A DNA stretch of 64,000 bases from Tritrichomonas musculus (Eukaryota; Parabasalia; Tritrichomonadida; Tritrichomonadidae), in contig JAPFFF010000005.1 in NCBI GenBank assembly GCA_039105265.1, positions 1,674,001 through 1,738,000 of the forward strand. Reading direction: 5' to 3'. The notes under the pieces were generated by a model. It searched no databases and was not told the DNA's origin. It saw only the letters and a list, made by a program, of their open reading frames with translations. The translations under genes and the position numbers were made by a program. Each line of letters begins with the position of its first letter. The stretch's first letter is position 1. Shown here piece by piece: positions 19,727-30,800 of this stretch.

Positions 19727-20858
19727 AAAAAAAAAAAGCAAGATAGTTATTTTAAAGAAAAAGAAAAAATACAGAATTTTATTTTGTATATTTTCTTTTA
19801 ATAAATTATTTGTTAATAAAATTTGATCATGAATAAAAAATATTTTTATTATTTTTAAATCATTCATGCTAAATTTAAAATTTATATACAATTTTTATTT
19901 TCTTATATTTCACACTCAATAGGATTTTGAATATTATTTTGTAGGTCTGCCAGAATAACGAGTTTTGTCAAAAAAAAAATAAAAAAACGTAGGAATATCT
20001 TCTATTTGATATATAATATTATATGATATCTACATATTCTGTTAGCCAAGTTTCATCCAATTTCTTGAGTTGAGTTTTGTGAAATTTATGTATTTTCTTT
20101 ATAATAAATAATATTAATATATCCTATAATTATCATATAAAAAGATAATTATTTATATTTAACAATATCTATAATATTGTATTAAATTTAGAATAATCAT
20201 TAATAAATAAATTTTTATTTTATTTAACATGAAAAATGCATTTTTAAAAATTCCAAAATTCAATTCCTTTTGAAAAAGTTTGGGATAATTTCCTTTAAGA
20301 TTTTCACTTTTGCACAGAAAAAGTCGAACTTTTCCAAGGGAAAAGTGTATTTTGAACATCCGTAGATTTTCTTCTTCTTTTTCATTTTTAAGTCAACTTT
20401 TGTTGTTATATAAGTTTTTATAATATAATAAAATAAAAATAAAAAGGAAATTTGATCTTCAATTTTTCTTAAATATTATTAAATTTTTTCCATCAATTCA
20501 CTGATGAATAATAAATATTTCAAAATTATTATTATATTTATATATATTATATATAATTTATAAATAAAGAAAATAATAAAATAACATTTAAATTTAATAT
20601 ATAGAAGGATATAATTATATTTAGAATTTCAAAAGGAGGAATTAAAAATTCAGAGGATTAATTTTTTTGTAAAAAATAATTTTTTTTTTATTATTCAAAT
20701 AAAATTATATGAATATTATGTGAAAAAATCCTTTATGTTTATAATTTTGAAACGTTTAAAATTTTTGTCAAATATGGAATTTTATTTGAAAATTTTCAAT
20801 TAGAATAATTATGTCAATTTTGAATGATTTATAAATCAAGTAAAAGTGACAGTATTGG
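19727..20858. other. Intergenic region of 1.1 kb without recognisable gene
   Basis: The sequence is extremely AT-rich with TATATA and AATAAA-like words. A 66-codon minus-strand frame at 20159-20359 has no recognisable feature and is probably chance. Downstream signals of the giant gene and the promoter of the RRM gene must lie here but could not be pinpointed. Confidence 0.6.
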
Positions 20859-21905
20859 ATGGAGAAAGTATCGACAATTTACATCAACAATTTACCCCCC
20901 GATACAACTCAGGAGCAAGTCGCTGAAATGTTTAATAAATACGGCAAGGTGAAATCAGTCAGGCTTTTAATGAATGATTCTAACCAATGTCGTGGATATG
21001 CGTTTCTCGATTATGCTACTGACGAGGAAATGAATCGCGCTATCATCGAAGCAAACGATGCTGAATTTCGCGGAAATGCAATCAAAGTCGAAAAATCTAG
21101 ACATCAGCTTGGTGATCCTCCACGATCTAAACGTTTGGGACCCCTCCGAATAAATGAATACCGTTATTCGAACAGAGATAGGGATAGAGATCAGCATAGG
21201 CGATATAGAGATGATTCACCTGAAATGCGTAGATATCGACCTGAAGCTTATGCAATTGATCCATCTGCGCCGGCTTCGTCCGGTGCACCTGTTCCCTTAT
21301 CATCTTCTGTTAGATACAGAGATGAGTCTCCATTATCTAGACGTTATAGAGATGATTTTTCACCAAGATATCGCGACGATCCTGTTATTTCTTACCAATC
21401 CAAGCGCGACAGAGACGATTCTCCACCGTATCGACGTATTCCTACAGACCGTGATCTTGATAGGTACGACCGTTATGACAGAATAGACAGAGAACGATAC
21501 CGCGACGACAGAGACAGAATAGACAGGATTGACCGATATGACAGAGCTGATAGAGATAGACTTGATCGAGATTATCCGCCGAGATTTTACAGAAATTATT
21601 CAGAACGCAACGATGATTCGCCACCTCCTATCAGGAGAATTTTGGACGATTCACCACCTCCTATTCCGAGAAGAATAATAGACGACTCGCCGCCACCATC
21701 GCCACCGCATCCAACTCGTAGAATTACTCAGTTTGACGATTCTCCGCCTCCGCTTCGACGAGTCAGAGACGATTACGCCCGCGAAGATTCGCCGCCGATA
21801 AGACGAATCAGAGACGATTCACCGCCACAACAACCATCAACCACTTCTGCGCTACCAAAATATCTTGACGAATCGCCTACGAGGAAACGATTCAGGGACG
21901 ACTGA
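20859..21905 (+). CDS. SR-like RNA-binding protein (one RRM, Arg/Asp/Ser/Pro-rich tail)
   Basis: A 348-residue protein. Residues 6-83 form a canonical RRM with RNP2 IYINNLP and RNP1 RGYAFLDY. From residue 95 onward the tail is rich in RD, RY and RDDSPP repeats, ending TRKRFRDD. This is the layout of SR-type or U1-70K-like splicing and mRNA-processing factors, in which an RRM binds RNA and the low-complexity tail mediates protein contacts and phosphorylation. Repeated SP dipeptides suggest proline-directed or SR-kinase phosphorylation. A nuclear location is inferred. Trichomonads have few introns but retain a spliceosome, so a role in splicing or mRNA export is plausible. The exact orthologue cannot be told from one RRM. 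Confidence 0.9.
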   Translation: MEKVSTIYINNLPPDTTQEQVAEMFNKYGKVKSVRLLMNDSNQCRGYAFLDYATDEEMNRAIIEANDAEFRGNAIKVEKSRHQLGDPPRSKRLGPLRINEYRYSNRDRDRDQHRRYRDDSPEMRRYRPEAYAIDPSAPASSGAPVPLSSSVRYRDESPLSRRYRDDFSPRYRDDPVISYQSKRDRDDSPPYRRIPTDRDLDRYDRYDRIDRERYRDDRDRIDRIDRYDRADRDRLDRDYPPRFYRNYSERNDDSPPPIRRILDDSPPPIPRRIIDDSPPPSPPHPTRRITQFDDSPPPLRRVRDDYAREDSPPIRRIRDDSPPQQPSTTSALPKYLDESPTRKRFRDD

Positions 21906-22519
21906 TTTCGCTCCTCTCGGATTTATTTTTTTTTTTTTATTAATGATTTCGATTTTTTTATCTATTTTATTTTATTTATTTTTTCGTCTTTAAATACTCA
22001 AACAAAAAAAATCTTTATCTACACGCGAAATTTGATATACAGTTTGAATGAGAGAAAAGAATCGTTTTTTCTTACTTTTTCTCTACTATTGTTTTTTTAT
22101 TTCAAATGCTTCTTTCAAGGAAAAAAAAAAAAAAAAGAAAAACCGATGTGTTTTCTATCATCAAATTTCGCGTTTTTGCTGTTTTTTATGTTAATGAAGT
22201 TTTGTATTTTTAGTAAAATATCTGTTTGCGGAATAAATATCAGGTTATATTATTTTCTTTTCGAATTCATCTAAATATCCTAAAGATATAAAAAGAAATT
22301 TTAAATATTGAAAAAAAAAAAAAGCAATAATTAAAATTCTAAAACTGAATATTTATCAAAATTTATAACATTAAATAAAAAAGCACATAGCCTTTTTACA
22401 GAGGTAGAAGATATATTGCTTCGTCTGCTATTCGGATCAAAGTAATTAGTATATTATTATAAAATAAAAAAAAATATATTTATAACTTCATAACATTAAA
22501 ATTATTTGATATTAAATCA
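21906..22519. other. Convergent intergenic region between the SR and Rab genes
   Basis: It contains T-runs and A-runs and no convincing gene. An 80-codon plus-strand frame at 22032-22274 is Phe/Leu/Lys-rich and looks like translated AT-rich sequence. Both flanking genes end here, so it should hold two polyadenylation regions. Confidence 0.6.
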
Positions 22520-23086
22520 TTAGCAACATCCTTTCTTTTTATCTTTGTTTTCAACTAAATTTAGAGTTGCTGTTTTCTTTGATTCTGCAACAAAATTTTC
22601 AGCAACAAATTGAAATAATTGATTAACCTGTTCACCAGTTTTTGCCGATGTGAAGAATAATTGGTAATTTCTGGAATTGGCCCACGTTTTTGCTTCAGCC
22701 AGCTCAACATTTTTTTTTTCAACGTCCCATTTGTTTCCAGCAATAACTACAGGAACTTCATGATCTGTATTTGAATGTAGCATATCGAGCCACGAGTTAA
22801 GCGATTGGAAAGATTTGACATCCTCAAAAGAAAAAACAACAATTGCGCATTTGGCATATTTAAAGTATAAAGGTACAATACTTCGGTAAATTTCTTGACC
22901 AGCTGTATCCCATACTTGAAAATTAACTTCGACTCCATTTACTGTCATTGTAATAGGTGTTACGCCAGCCCCGATTGTTGGAGAAGTTAGTTCATTAAAA
23001 GTATCATTTGTTCCACGAGTAATAAGCGAGGTTTTGCCAACTCCTGAGTCTCCAATGAAGATAACGCGTGGGCTAATTTGATTCAT
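22520..23086 (-). CDS. Rab-family small GTPase
   Basis: A 188-residue protein with all guanine-nucleotide motifs: GDSGVGKTS at residues 12-20, a switch I threonine in SPTIGAG (35-41), WDTAGQE at 59-65, NKWD at 118-121 and TSAK at 146-149. The C-terminus ends KKKGCC, a double-cysteine geranylgeranylation signal that anchors Rabs to vesicle membranes. The catalytic Gln of WDTAGQE is present, so it should be an active switch. Specific trafficking step unknown; trichomonads have large Rab families. The length is slightly short because the hypervariable tail is brief. Confidence 0.95.
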   Translation of the reverse strand: MNQISPRVIFIGDSGVGKTSLITRGTNDTFNELTSPTIGAGVTPITMTVNGVEVNFQVWDTAGQEIYRSIVPLYFKYAKCAIVVFSFEDVKSFQSLNSWLDMLHSNTDHEVPVVIAGNKWDVEKKNVELAEAKTWANSRNYQLFFTSAKTGEQVNQLFQFVAENFVAESKKTATLNLVENKDKKKGCC

Positions 23087-23500
23087 AAATAAAACGATGA
23101 AATTTTGTAAAGTTTTTCAATAATTATAATTCAATGGAAAAAAAATATAATTCTATTGAATTAAAATTAATATCAAAAAGAAAATTCAATATTACCAGAC
23201 CGTTTTTACATTCAATAAATTTATTAGAGTAATTTTCAATTATTGAATAAAGCTCTCATTTGTTCAATTATATTCTGTCAAAAGTTAAAATAAAAACAAT
23301 TTTTATTTATTTTATAAATGCCTATTGTATACCAAGTGTTGATGATTGAAGTCATTACAAAATATCTTCAATAGTATTTTCATAAAAATATTCTTATCTG
23401 TTATAGTCAAATCAATAAATCAATAAATAAAAAATATGAATCAAACAAACATTTTAAATAAAATGAAATAATATAAAGTTGCGCGTATTACGTATGAAAA
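23087..23500. other. Spacer between two minus-strand genes
   Basis: AT-rich, no gene seen. It should include the promoter of the Rab gene next to 23086 and the 3' end of the membrane-protein gene's neighbour region. No distinctive motif was found. Confidence 0.55.
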
Positions 23501-24460
23501 TTATCCTGGGCTAGTGAAAAAGTTAGTAGAAGTTATTACACCTCGAACCAAAACTATTACGAAAAACATAGCAAAAGCAAGAATAGCTGTCAAAATATCT
23601 GTATTTAAATTTTTATCGAAGTTTTCTTCTTCTTCATTATTGAGAAGTCGTATACTTTCTGTGTGTTGTGATTCTATGGACCATGTCAAATCAGCAGGTC
23701 GTTCAACAGTGAATCTATCACGCGAAAGTTGGTGTCTTGTAATCATGAATTCATCAATTAAAAGAACTGAAAAAGGAAAAAGCATTAAATAAGTAATTGA
23801 ACTGCCTGATGCTTCAAGTGAATAAACGCAAAATATTGTAGCTGCAATGTTTAGTACAAGAACAATTGCATTTTCAACGTGAATCCATTTAAAATGTATA
23901 TAAAGATGAATGAAATGTAGAATGTATGCTATAAAGATTGTTGAAACAGTCTGAAAAACTGATGCTAATCCTGAAGCAATAACTGTGATAACAAGTATAA
24001 CTAAAAAAATAGTGATAAAAATAGCTGATTTCCATCTAGCTATACCTGAAAATCTTGCAACGGTAAAAAGAAAAACGCAAGCTGATATAGCAGCGCTGAA
24101 TGGATATCGAAAATCGCTTATGCTTGTTTCTAATGAATCACCATAAATACATGGGCCAGTCTGGTGAACAAATACGCTTAAAGGTGTTTGAATTGTGTAA
24201 GAGTATGTAACCTGATGAAGAAGAGAAAGAAGTCCAAGACGAATGATGTTGTATAATCGATAAATTTTTAAAAAAGATCCTTGAGAGCAGAATTTGAATA
24301 TTGCTGGTAATATAATTAAAACAATTAGGAGAAGAAGAAATAGAGGATATGGCTCTGTCCAATAAAAAAGTGCTGTATAAACGTCATTAATTGACTGGAA
24401 AAAAATAGGTTCACTGTAGCACTTATGGAGAAAACTGTCACCAATTGCATTAGCGCTCAT
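23501..24460 (-). CDS. Multi-pass membrane protein, possibly a degenerate PAP2/glucose-6-phosphatase-like fold
   Basis: A 319-residue protein with about eight hydrophobic segments (for example LFLLLLIVLIILPAIF, AIFITIFLVILVITVIA, AILAFAMFFVIVLVRGVI) and a charged loop at about 245-285. The order TGPCIYGD, FRYPFSAAISACVFL, then SGLASVFQTVSTIFIAYILHF resembles the layout of PAP2/G6Pase enzymes, where a PSGH motif is followed by SR....H....D. The catalytic histidines of both motifs are not visible here. If the resemblance is real, the protein would be a non-catalytic or divergent member of a lipid/sugar phosphatase family. Otherwise it is an unassigned polytopic membrane protein. The membrane prediction is secure; the family is tentative. 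Confidence 0.75.
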   Translation of the reverse strand: MSANAIGDSFLHKCYSEPIFFQSINDVYTALFYWTEPYPLFLLLLIVLIILPAIFKFCSQGSFLKIYRLYNIIRLGLLSLLHQVTYSYTIQTPLSVFVHQTGPCIYGDSLETSISDFRYPFSAAISACVFLFTVARFSGIARWKSAIFITIFLVILVITVIASGLASVFQTVSTIFIAYILHFIHLYIHFKWIHVENAIVLVLNIAATIFCVYSLEASGSSITYLMLFPFSVLLIDEFMITRHQLSRDRFTVERPADLTWSIESQHTESIRLLNNEEEENFDKNLNTDILTAILAFAMFFVIVLVRGVITSTNFFTSPG

Positions 24461-24636
24461 TTTAAATCAATATATTATTCAAAAAGTCGGATTTGTATTT
24501 CTATTCAAATCAAAGATTTTACCATTTCTAGATTTGTTTTATGTTTTTTATATTCCCAAATGTGTTCATAATAATCGATTATTTGAGGTGTTTATACCAT
24601 TTGAATTTTATTCTTGAATGCTAAAATCTATATAAC

Positions 24637-24849
24637 ATGATGGTGTATAAAATTATAGAAGAAAGAGATGTTGAATCTTCTTGTAAAGAAGCTATTGTTA
24701 ATAAAAGAAAATTTGAAAAAATGATATTAATGCAAACAACAAGTAAAGTAAACGAAAAAAATTCGAGAACAAATTTGGTCAAAAATTCTCCTTTTAGATT
24801 AATTATACAAGTAGCAAACGTTTATAGTTATGGTGAAAAAAATGTTTAA
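24637..24849 (+). CDS. Small hypothetical ORF (70 aa)
   Basis: A 70-residue frame lying alone between two divergent genes. It is Lys/Glu-rich at first (IIEERDVESSCKEAIVNKRKFEK) and ends PFRLIIQVANVYSYGEKNV. It matches no family I know. A frame of this length is not surprising in AT-rich DNA because ATG is frequent, but stops (TAA) should also be frequent, so it is only weakly supported. Confidence 0.25.
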   Translation: MMVYKIIEERDVESSCKEAIVNKRKFEKMILMQTTSKVNEKNSRTNLVKNSPFRLIIQVANVYSYGEKNV

Positions 24850-25104
24850 TAATTTGGGTTTGAATGATTTAATTATTTTTATTTTTATTTTATTTATTAA
24901 ATAAATGAAAATTAAATATATTTTTATAAATTATTTATTATTTAAATGTTTCAATACTGCGGATTTCACATTTAGAAATTTCAAATTCAAAAGTAAACCA
25001 TCAATATTTTTTGAAAAGATAAATTGAAAAGTGCTATTCAATTTCATGATAACTCTGAATTTGATAATTAAAATAGACAATTTTTCAGTTACTTTCAGGA
25101 TTAA

Positions 25105-26130
25105 ATGAATGCTTTACCTATAACTGCTTTTATTGCTCTTTGTGTCATTTATGGCACTTCCTACGCTTTTGTTTCGTGTATTCTTGGAAATGCTGATGAA
25201 GCTGCACTTAGCGTAATTAGAATGATTGTAGCATGTATGTCAACTTGGGGTTATTTCCTATTTCGCTATTTGTTTGAACCAGGATACAAGCATACAGTTC
25301 GTGAATCAATTAGGACAAAAGCAACTCCAATCGGAAAAGCATTTTTCTGTGGTATATTTTCACTTGGTATTCCAGTTACTTGTATTACTATTTCCCAAAG
25401 AAGCGTTCCATCAACAGTTGTAACATTATCACAACCAATTATTCCTCTTGTTACTATGGTTATTGCGCACTTCACATTACGTGACGAAAAAATATCAAGT
25501 CAAAAACTACTTTTAAGCCTAGGTGATCTTTTTGGTGCTGTTTTAACAATGATTCCAACTTTTTCAAGTTCGCAATCAAATTCTTCAAGCTCATCTAGCT
25601 CAACTATTATTTTAGATTATTTATTACTGTTCATTTCTATTCTCTGCTTTGGTGCAGGTTCAATTTACTTGAAAGTATTTTTAGGTGAAGCTGAACTTAC
25701 TCTCTCTTGCTGTTTCTCATCATCTGGAGCAACTCTTTATACAATTGTTTCTTCAATTATTCGTGTTGGTTTAGGTACCTTATTCCAACAAATCTCAAAA
25801 ATTGATGGAAAATACGTTTTTTGTATTATTTTACTCGGTATAATATACAGTTGCATTCCAACATTTCTCTTTATGTATGTTGTTAGAACTCTTGGAGCTG
25901 TCAAAGCTAATTTGACTAACTTTGGCCAAATTGTTATTGGAACTATTGCAGGTGTCTTTTTCTTAAATGAAATGGATAAATACACTGTTAATATGAAAAT
26001 TATGACCTGGTTTGGTGTATTAGTTATTGTTTGTTGTTTGCTTTTTGAATTTATGATTGATTCCCAAAAAGAAAAGGAATCGAAGTTTAAAGATAATGAA
26101 TCATTAATTAAAGATGGTAACTTTATATAA
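25105..26130 (+). CDS. DMT-superfamily (EamA-like) transporter
   Basis: A 341-residue protein with about ten hydrophobic helices arranged as two five-helix halves. The opening segment (TAFIALCVIYGTSYAFVS...EAALSVIRMIVA) and the end of helix four (VPSTVVTLSQPIIPLVTMVIAHFTLRDE) match the EamA/DMT pattern, and the second half repeats it (TLGAVKANLTNFGQIVIGTIAGVFFLNE). A serine-rich loop separates the halves at about residues 153-168. DMT proteins export or exchange metabolites, amino acids or nucleotide sugars. Substrate cannot be read from sequence. The C-terminal tail is short and charged. Confidence 0.88.
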   Translation: MNALPITAFIALCVIYGTSYAFVSCILGNADEAALSVIRMIVACMSTWGYFLFRYLFEPGYKHTVRESIRTKATPIGKAFFCGIFSLGIPVTCITISQRSVPSTVVTLSQPIIPLVTMVIAHFTLRDEKISSQKLLLSLGDLFGAVLTMIPTFSSSQSNSSSSSSSTIILDYLLLFISILCFGAGSIYLKVFLGEAELTLSCCFSSSGATLYTIVSSIIRVGLGTLFQQISKIDGKYVFCIILLGIIYSCIPTFLFMYVVRTLGAVKANLTNFGQIVIGTIAGVFFLNEMDKYTVNMKIMTWFGVLVIVCCLLFEFMIDSQKEKESKFKDNESLIKDGNFI

Positions 26131-26294
26131 ATTAAGCATCTGTATCAGTTATTTTTTGTTTTTGTTTTAAAATTAATCTCTTTTTTTTTTTAATAGGTAG
26201 TAATCGATTGTTAATATTTTTATCCAAAAAAAAAATGCATGAATGCATCAAATTCAACATCAAAAAATAAAATAAAATTGGAAAATTAAATAAA

Positions 26295-27599
26295 ATGAGT
26301 TTCACTTATAAAGATAATGATGACATTGAAATCACAAAGACAAATCAGATGCTTGTTGACAGCAATTTGAATGATGGATTGAACCATGATAATGTTGATA
26401 GAATATCCTTTTTTAATGATTCATTAATGTATGATTTACGAATAAGTTTAGAAAGTGACAACCTCGACATTGATAAAATTTCAAATCTATTAGATATTTT
26501 GTGTGAATCGATTAATGGGGAAGTTGAAATTACAAGTTTAATTAATCTACAAGTTTGTTCATGTCTCATCAATTATTTTCCCTATTCTCCTGTTGTTATT
26601 TCGAGAATATTTAAGAAGATACCAACTATTTCAACAGTATTTGATGATTTCTTTATTAAAATGAAACCTTTTTTAATAAGCACGATTTCAGAAAGTAGCA
26701 ACGATGATGTATCTAGTAACATGCTTTCGATTATTTCAACAATATCAGCACGTCATCCAGAATCAATGATTGAATTTGTTAATATTTTGTTCACAAAAAA
26801 AATTAATATAGATATCGCTCGATTTGTTTACAATATAATTCCCATAGCTCAGCATTATATTCAAAATAGTGAAGATTATAAAAAAGTATCATCTTTGATT
26901 AGTCAAATTATAATTTGTAATGACCTGGATGTTATTTTGATTGGAGTTAAAATTTTATCATTGGCAATTGATTGCAAAGATATCACTTTGATGAAAAGTT
27001 TTGAAAAATCTCAACTTCTTTACGAGTCGCTTCTATATTATAGTGAAGTAAAAAAAAATGCAGCTGGATATCGTGCATTAACAATAACAATGTGCTGTTT
27101 GAAAAATAGAATTGAGTGTATTAAAAATGCTGCAAATGCTCTTCGAATGGCTGAAACGCAAATTAAATTAATACCAAATATAATAAGGCAATCGATTATA
27201 TTATATGTATGTGAATATTCAAGGTTGACAAAAAGTTGTGTTCCAAATACTTTGTTCTCTAGTATTGTGAAATTAGCTGAAGATGGAAACTTTTTCATTA
27301 GAAATGATGCAGCAAATTGTATTGCCATTTCAATTATTGAAACAAAAATTAAAATAACGGATTTATCTTATATCATCATTGTTTTTTCAAGTAACATAAA
27401 TGAGAATAAAGCAGTTACTCTTAATATTATTAATGCCTTGAATGTCATTTATGACTATGCAGTTTTGGAAAATACTATGTCCAAATTTAATCTTGAAGTT
27501 TTGGAGAATTTTAATTTTGATGATTTGTTGAATGATGAAGATGAGATGATTCATGATGCTACACAAGTACTATTAAACAAAATTAGCAAGACTATGTAA
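26295..27599 (+). CDS. Helical-repeat (ARM/HEAT-like) protein of unknown function
   Basis: A 434-residue protein built of alternating hydrophobic helices (ISNLLDILCESINGEVEITSLINLQVCSCLINYF, VSSLISQIIICNDLDVILIGVKILSLAID, NCIAISIIETKIKITDLSYIIIVFSSNINENKAVTLNIINALNVIYDYAV). The spacing is typical of armadillo-like superhelices, which usually bind other proteins. There is no signal peptide, membrane helix or catalytic motif. The partial gene at the right edge of the window has similar character. I do not recognise an orthologue. Confidence 0.75.
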   Translation: MSFTYKDNDDIEITKTNQMLVDSNLNDGLNHDNVDRISFFNDSLMYDLRISLESDNLDIDKISNLLDILCESINGEVEITSLINLQVCSCLINYFPYSPVVISRIFKKIPTISTVFDDFFIKMKPFLISTISESSNDDVSSNMLSIISTISARHPESMIEFVNILFTKKINIDIARFVYNIIPIAQHYIQNSEDYKKVSSLISQIIICNDLDVILIGVKILSLAIDCKDITLMKSFEKSQLLYESLLYYSEVKKNAAGYRALTITMCCLKNRIECIKNAANALRMAETQIKLIPNIIRQSIILYVCEYSRLTKSCVPNTLFSSIVKLAEDGNFFIRNDAANCIAISIIETKIKITDLSYIIIVFSSNINENKAVTLNIINALNVIYDYAVLENTMSKFNLEVLENFNFDDLLNDEDEMIHDATQVLLNKISKTM

Positions 27600-27869
27600 T
27601 TTTGTTAATAATTACAATCAATAATTTTTTTTATTAAAAAAAAGATTTAAATCAGGATAATTTATATTTTCTTTAGTTTGATTATCTTCAAGACAAATAG
27701 AAAAAAAATCTTTTTTGAAAAAAAAAAGAACAGAATAAAAAAATCTTATGAATGAAATTTGTGTATTTTTAGAAAACAAGAAAATAAAATGATTAATCAT
27801 TAACTAGCATGATTATAAATCATTAAGTTAATTAAAATCATTTTTAAAAAGCAAAAAAAAAAAAAAATC

Positions 27870-30800
27870 TTATACAACAGTTTCATATTCAGCTGCTGTT
27901 GTGAAATCAGGTAAAACGATTTTAACTCCAACCATTGACCATGTTAATTTATTTCCTGGTCTCTTGATTTTAACTGTACCTATTTCTTCCTCACCATCAA
28001 CAATTGGGATATCATCAATATCTTTACTATCGAAAATAGATTTTTCTTCAGAGGTATCTTCTATATGGCTATTGTTGGTACTATCACCGTCATTTTGATT
28101 ATTTTGATCATTAACTAATAATGATTGTTGACTCTTCTTTTCATAAACATAAAGATCAACGAAACGAGAACCAGTAACTGAAACTTCGCCTGTTTGGAAG
28201 CTCATTCTTGCATTTACAATCTCGCAATGTTTTATTATTAAAATAGAATTTTCACGCAAGACGATTGGTGAGAATTGAAGAGATGAATTTGGTGATTCTT
28301 CCTTATCTGTATTGGACTCATCCTCTTCTTTATCTGTATTTGAAGTATCAGCGAATCTAACGTTTCTAACAGCAGGTGGAGGTGGTTGTCCAACTTTAAA
28401 TTCAATTTCATTATTAGCAATGAGATGAGAAATCTCTTTTCTATTCTTCCAATTGTAGTTTGGTCTTGCAAATGAAGATTCGTCTTCCTCGATAACTCTA
28501 CCAATATCGGGTGGATTTGGTGGAAATTCAGAAGATAAGATTGTATCATTCTCAAATTCAACTCTTTGCTCACCAGGAATTGATGGTGTGTTATGGCTGA
28601 AAAAGTATTTCAAAATACTTTGGTAGCTAGTTCTTACAACGTCATCATTTGTCAATGTTGTGGCTAACAATGACATCATATTCATCCAGAACTCTCTTGC
28701 AATTTGATTTGAAAATTGGCCTGATACCCATAATTCTCTTGTTATTAAAGCATAAGGAAGAATCTGGTGGAACTTGAAAATGAAATCGTTACGGTGTCCA
28801 AGAAGCATTAAGAGGTAAATTAATGGAATTTCATAACGAAGAGATTCTGCTCTAAATGATGGGAATAAACTAATTAAACGAGAAGCGCCGCTTGCTGTAT
28901 AAGGCTTAGCGATCTTAACTACTGTTGCATTTGGAATTAATGGAAGTAGCTTAGTTTTATAAAAGAGTAATTCGTTGATAACAATAAAATAATTATTAAA
29001 TTGATTTTGATGAGAATAATAAACAATTGAATCGATAGTATAATCTGGCATTAATTCGTCATAATTAACCAAGAAAACGGCTTTACGATTTTTACAACCA
29101 CGAATAATATTTGCAAAACTCTCAGGTGATGATAATCCAGGATTTGAGAATGAACCTATTGTAAGGAGCATCATCTTTTTCTGTGGAAGATGTTGAGAAA
29201 TAACCCTAGCGTAAAAGTCGGTTGGAATTAAATCATCGACCACGACGATCACTGGTCTACCGCTTGGGAAAGGAATTGAATCTGGTGTAGCAAAAGTGAA
29301 ATATTGTCTTTGGATATTCGGGAATCTTTGAGATACGTAACCAATTAGTTGAGGAAGTAACGTATTTAACGGTCTCTCTGATAAATTAGGGAAAGAAGCA
29401 TCAAACAACAAATGAGTATTTGAAGCAATTCCCTTTAATCTATTTGTTTCATATTTTGCCTGGAAAAAGACACGTTGTTTATTTGGAAGGCATTGAATAA
29501 TATCAAATATAATTTCTTGAAGATTATTAATTGCAGATAAAGGAGCCATTGGGCCACGATCATCACTTCTTGCATAATAACGAACGGCAGAAAGGACTTG
29601 ATAAACCACCTGATCGTTTGAATTCTGTAACAAAAATTGTGATTTACAACGATAAGATCCATCGGAAGCAGAATTTGATTCATCCAAATCTACAGCGACA
29701 CTACAACTTGCGCTATCTTTATTTCCTCTACTTTCCTGTTGCATGATGAGCTGTTCCAAATTCATATTATTAATATCGCCACTACCATTTCTATTAAGTG
29801 TATAATATACCGACAAATCGCTACAAAGATCACGAAGAAGAGACACGAATAATGAATACTTTGATACTGACTGAGGATGGTCGCCATTTTGCTTAATAAT
29901 TGACTTAAAAGTGACAATTGAATTTTCCAACGTTTCATGGCTGTTCAAAGTCGTTTCGAGCAAGTTTCTTAACGATAGTTGCTTTGCGGGATTTTCAAAG
30001 TACTCCGGCCAAGTACCGTGTGAAAATTCAGAGAGACGATGAAGGCCTGTGAAGATGTCATTCAATTTGTTTGTGATCGTCTCCAGCAAGTCGACGAAGA
30101 ATTGCTCAATTTGACAGTTGACAGCGAACACCGATGTCAATTCGAACCATTGAGTATTCTGAGGCTTCAATACGCTCATATCTGCGAAAATGACATCATT
30201 TTGATTCACTGAAAAGTGACACTTGTCAATCTTCCTTTTGTCTTCGCTTTCATTAAAGAACAAAGACGGATGAATTTTGGTGAGAACAAACATTTGGAAG
30301 TTGTGATTAATGGGCTTGCTTGTCTCATCGAACTGGATTGTTTTTGTTGCATTAATGTGCAATATGAAGTGAAGAACGGTTGCAAAGAATTTCTTGCCAG
30401 ATTTGACGGAATCAATATGAACAATTAACGTCTCACCATCAACGATAGCATTGTACAAATTATCAGCGATGTTTGACGATGTGAAAGCAACTCGTGCTGC
30501 TGGATGATTGGAGACCAACATTTGATTAGTCACGTCATTTGGATCATAGAAAACTTGTATCGGTCTGGCAAGTAACGGTTCACTTTCATTCTCTTTCACT
30601 TGCGTGTGGAAGAACCTTGAATAAGAAGGAACAATTCCACTGAAAACAATCTGATCAAAGACAGGCAAAGTGTTCAACATTTGCATCGTTGAACTTTGAA
30701 AGTCAGGCGAAAATAAACTTAACAATTTTTCAACAGGGAAGAAAAGTTCAACTTCAATTCCTTTCTCTACAAAGCAAAGAGGATCAAACATGTGTTCCAT

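Noticed and set aside
20159-20359. 66-codon minus-strand frame
   Set aside because: It has no family features. It lies in very AT-rich spacer and ends by chance.
22032-22274. 80-codon Phe/Lys-rich frame after the SR gene
   Set aside because: It is translated T- and A-runs with no recognisable domain, and it lies in a convergent 3' region.
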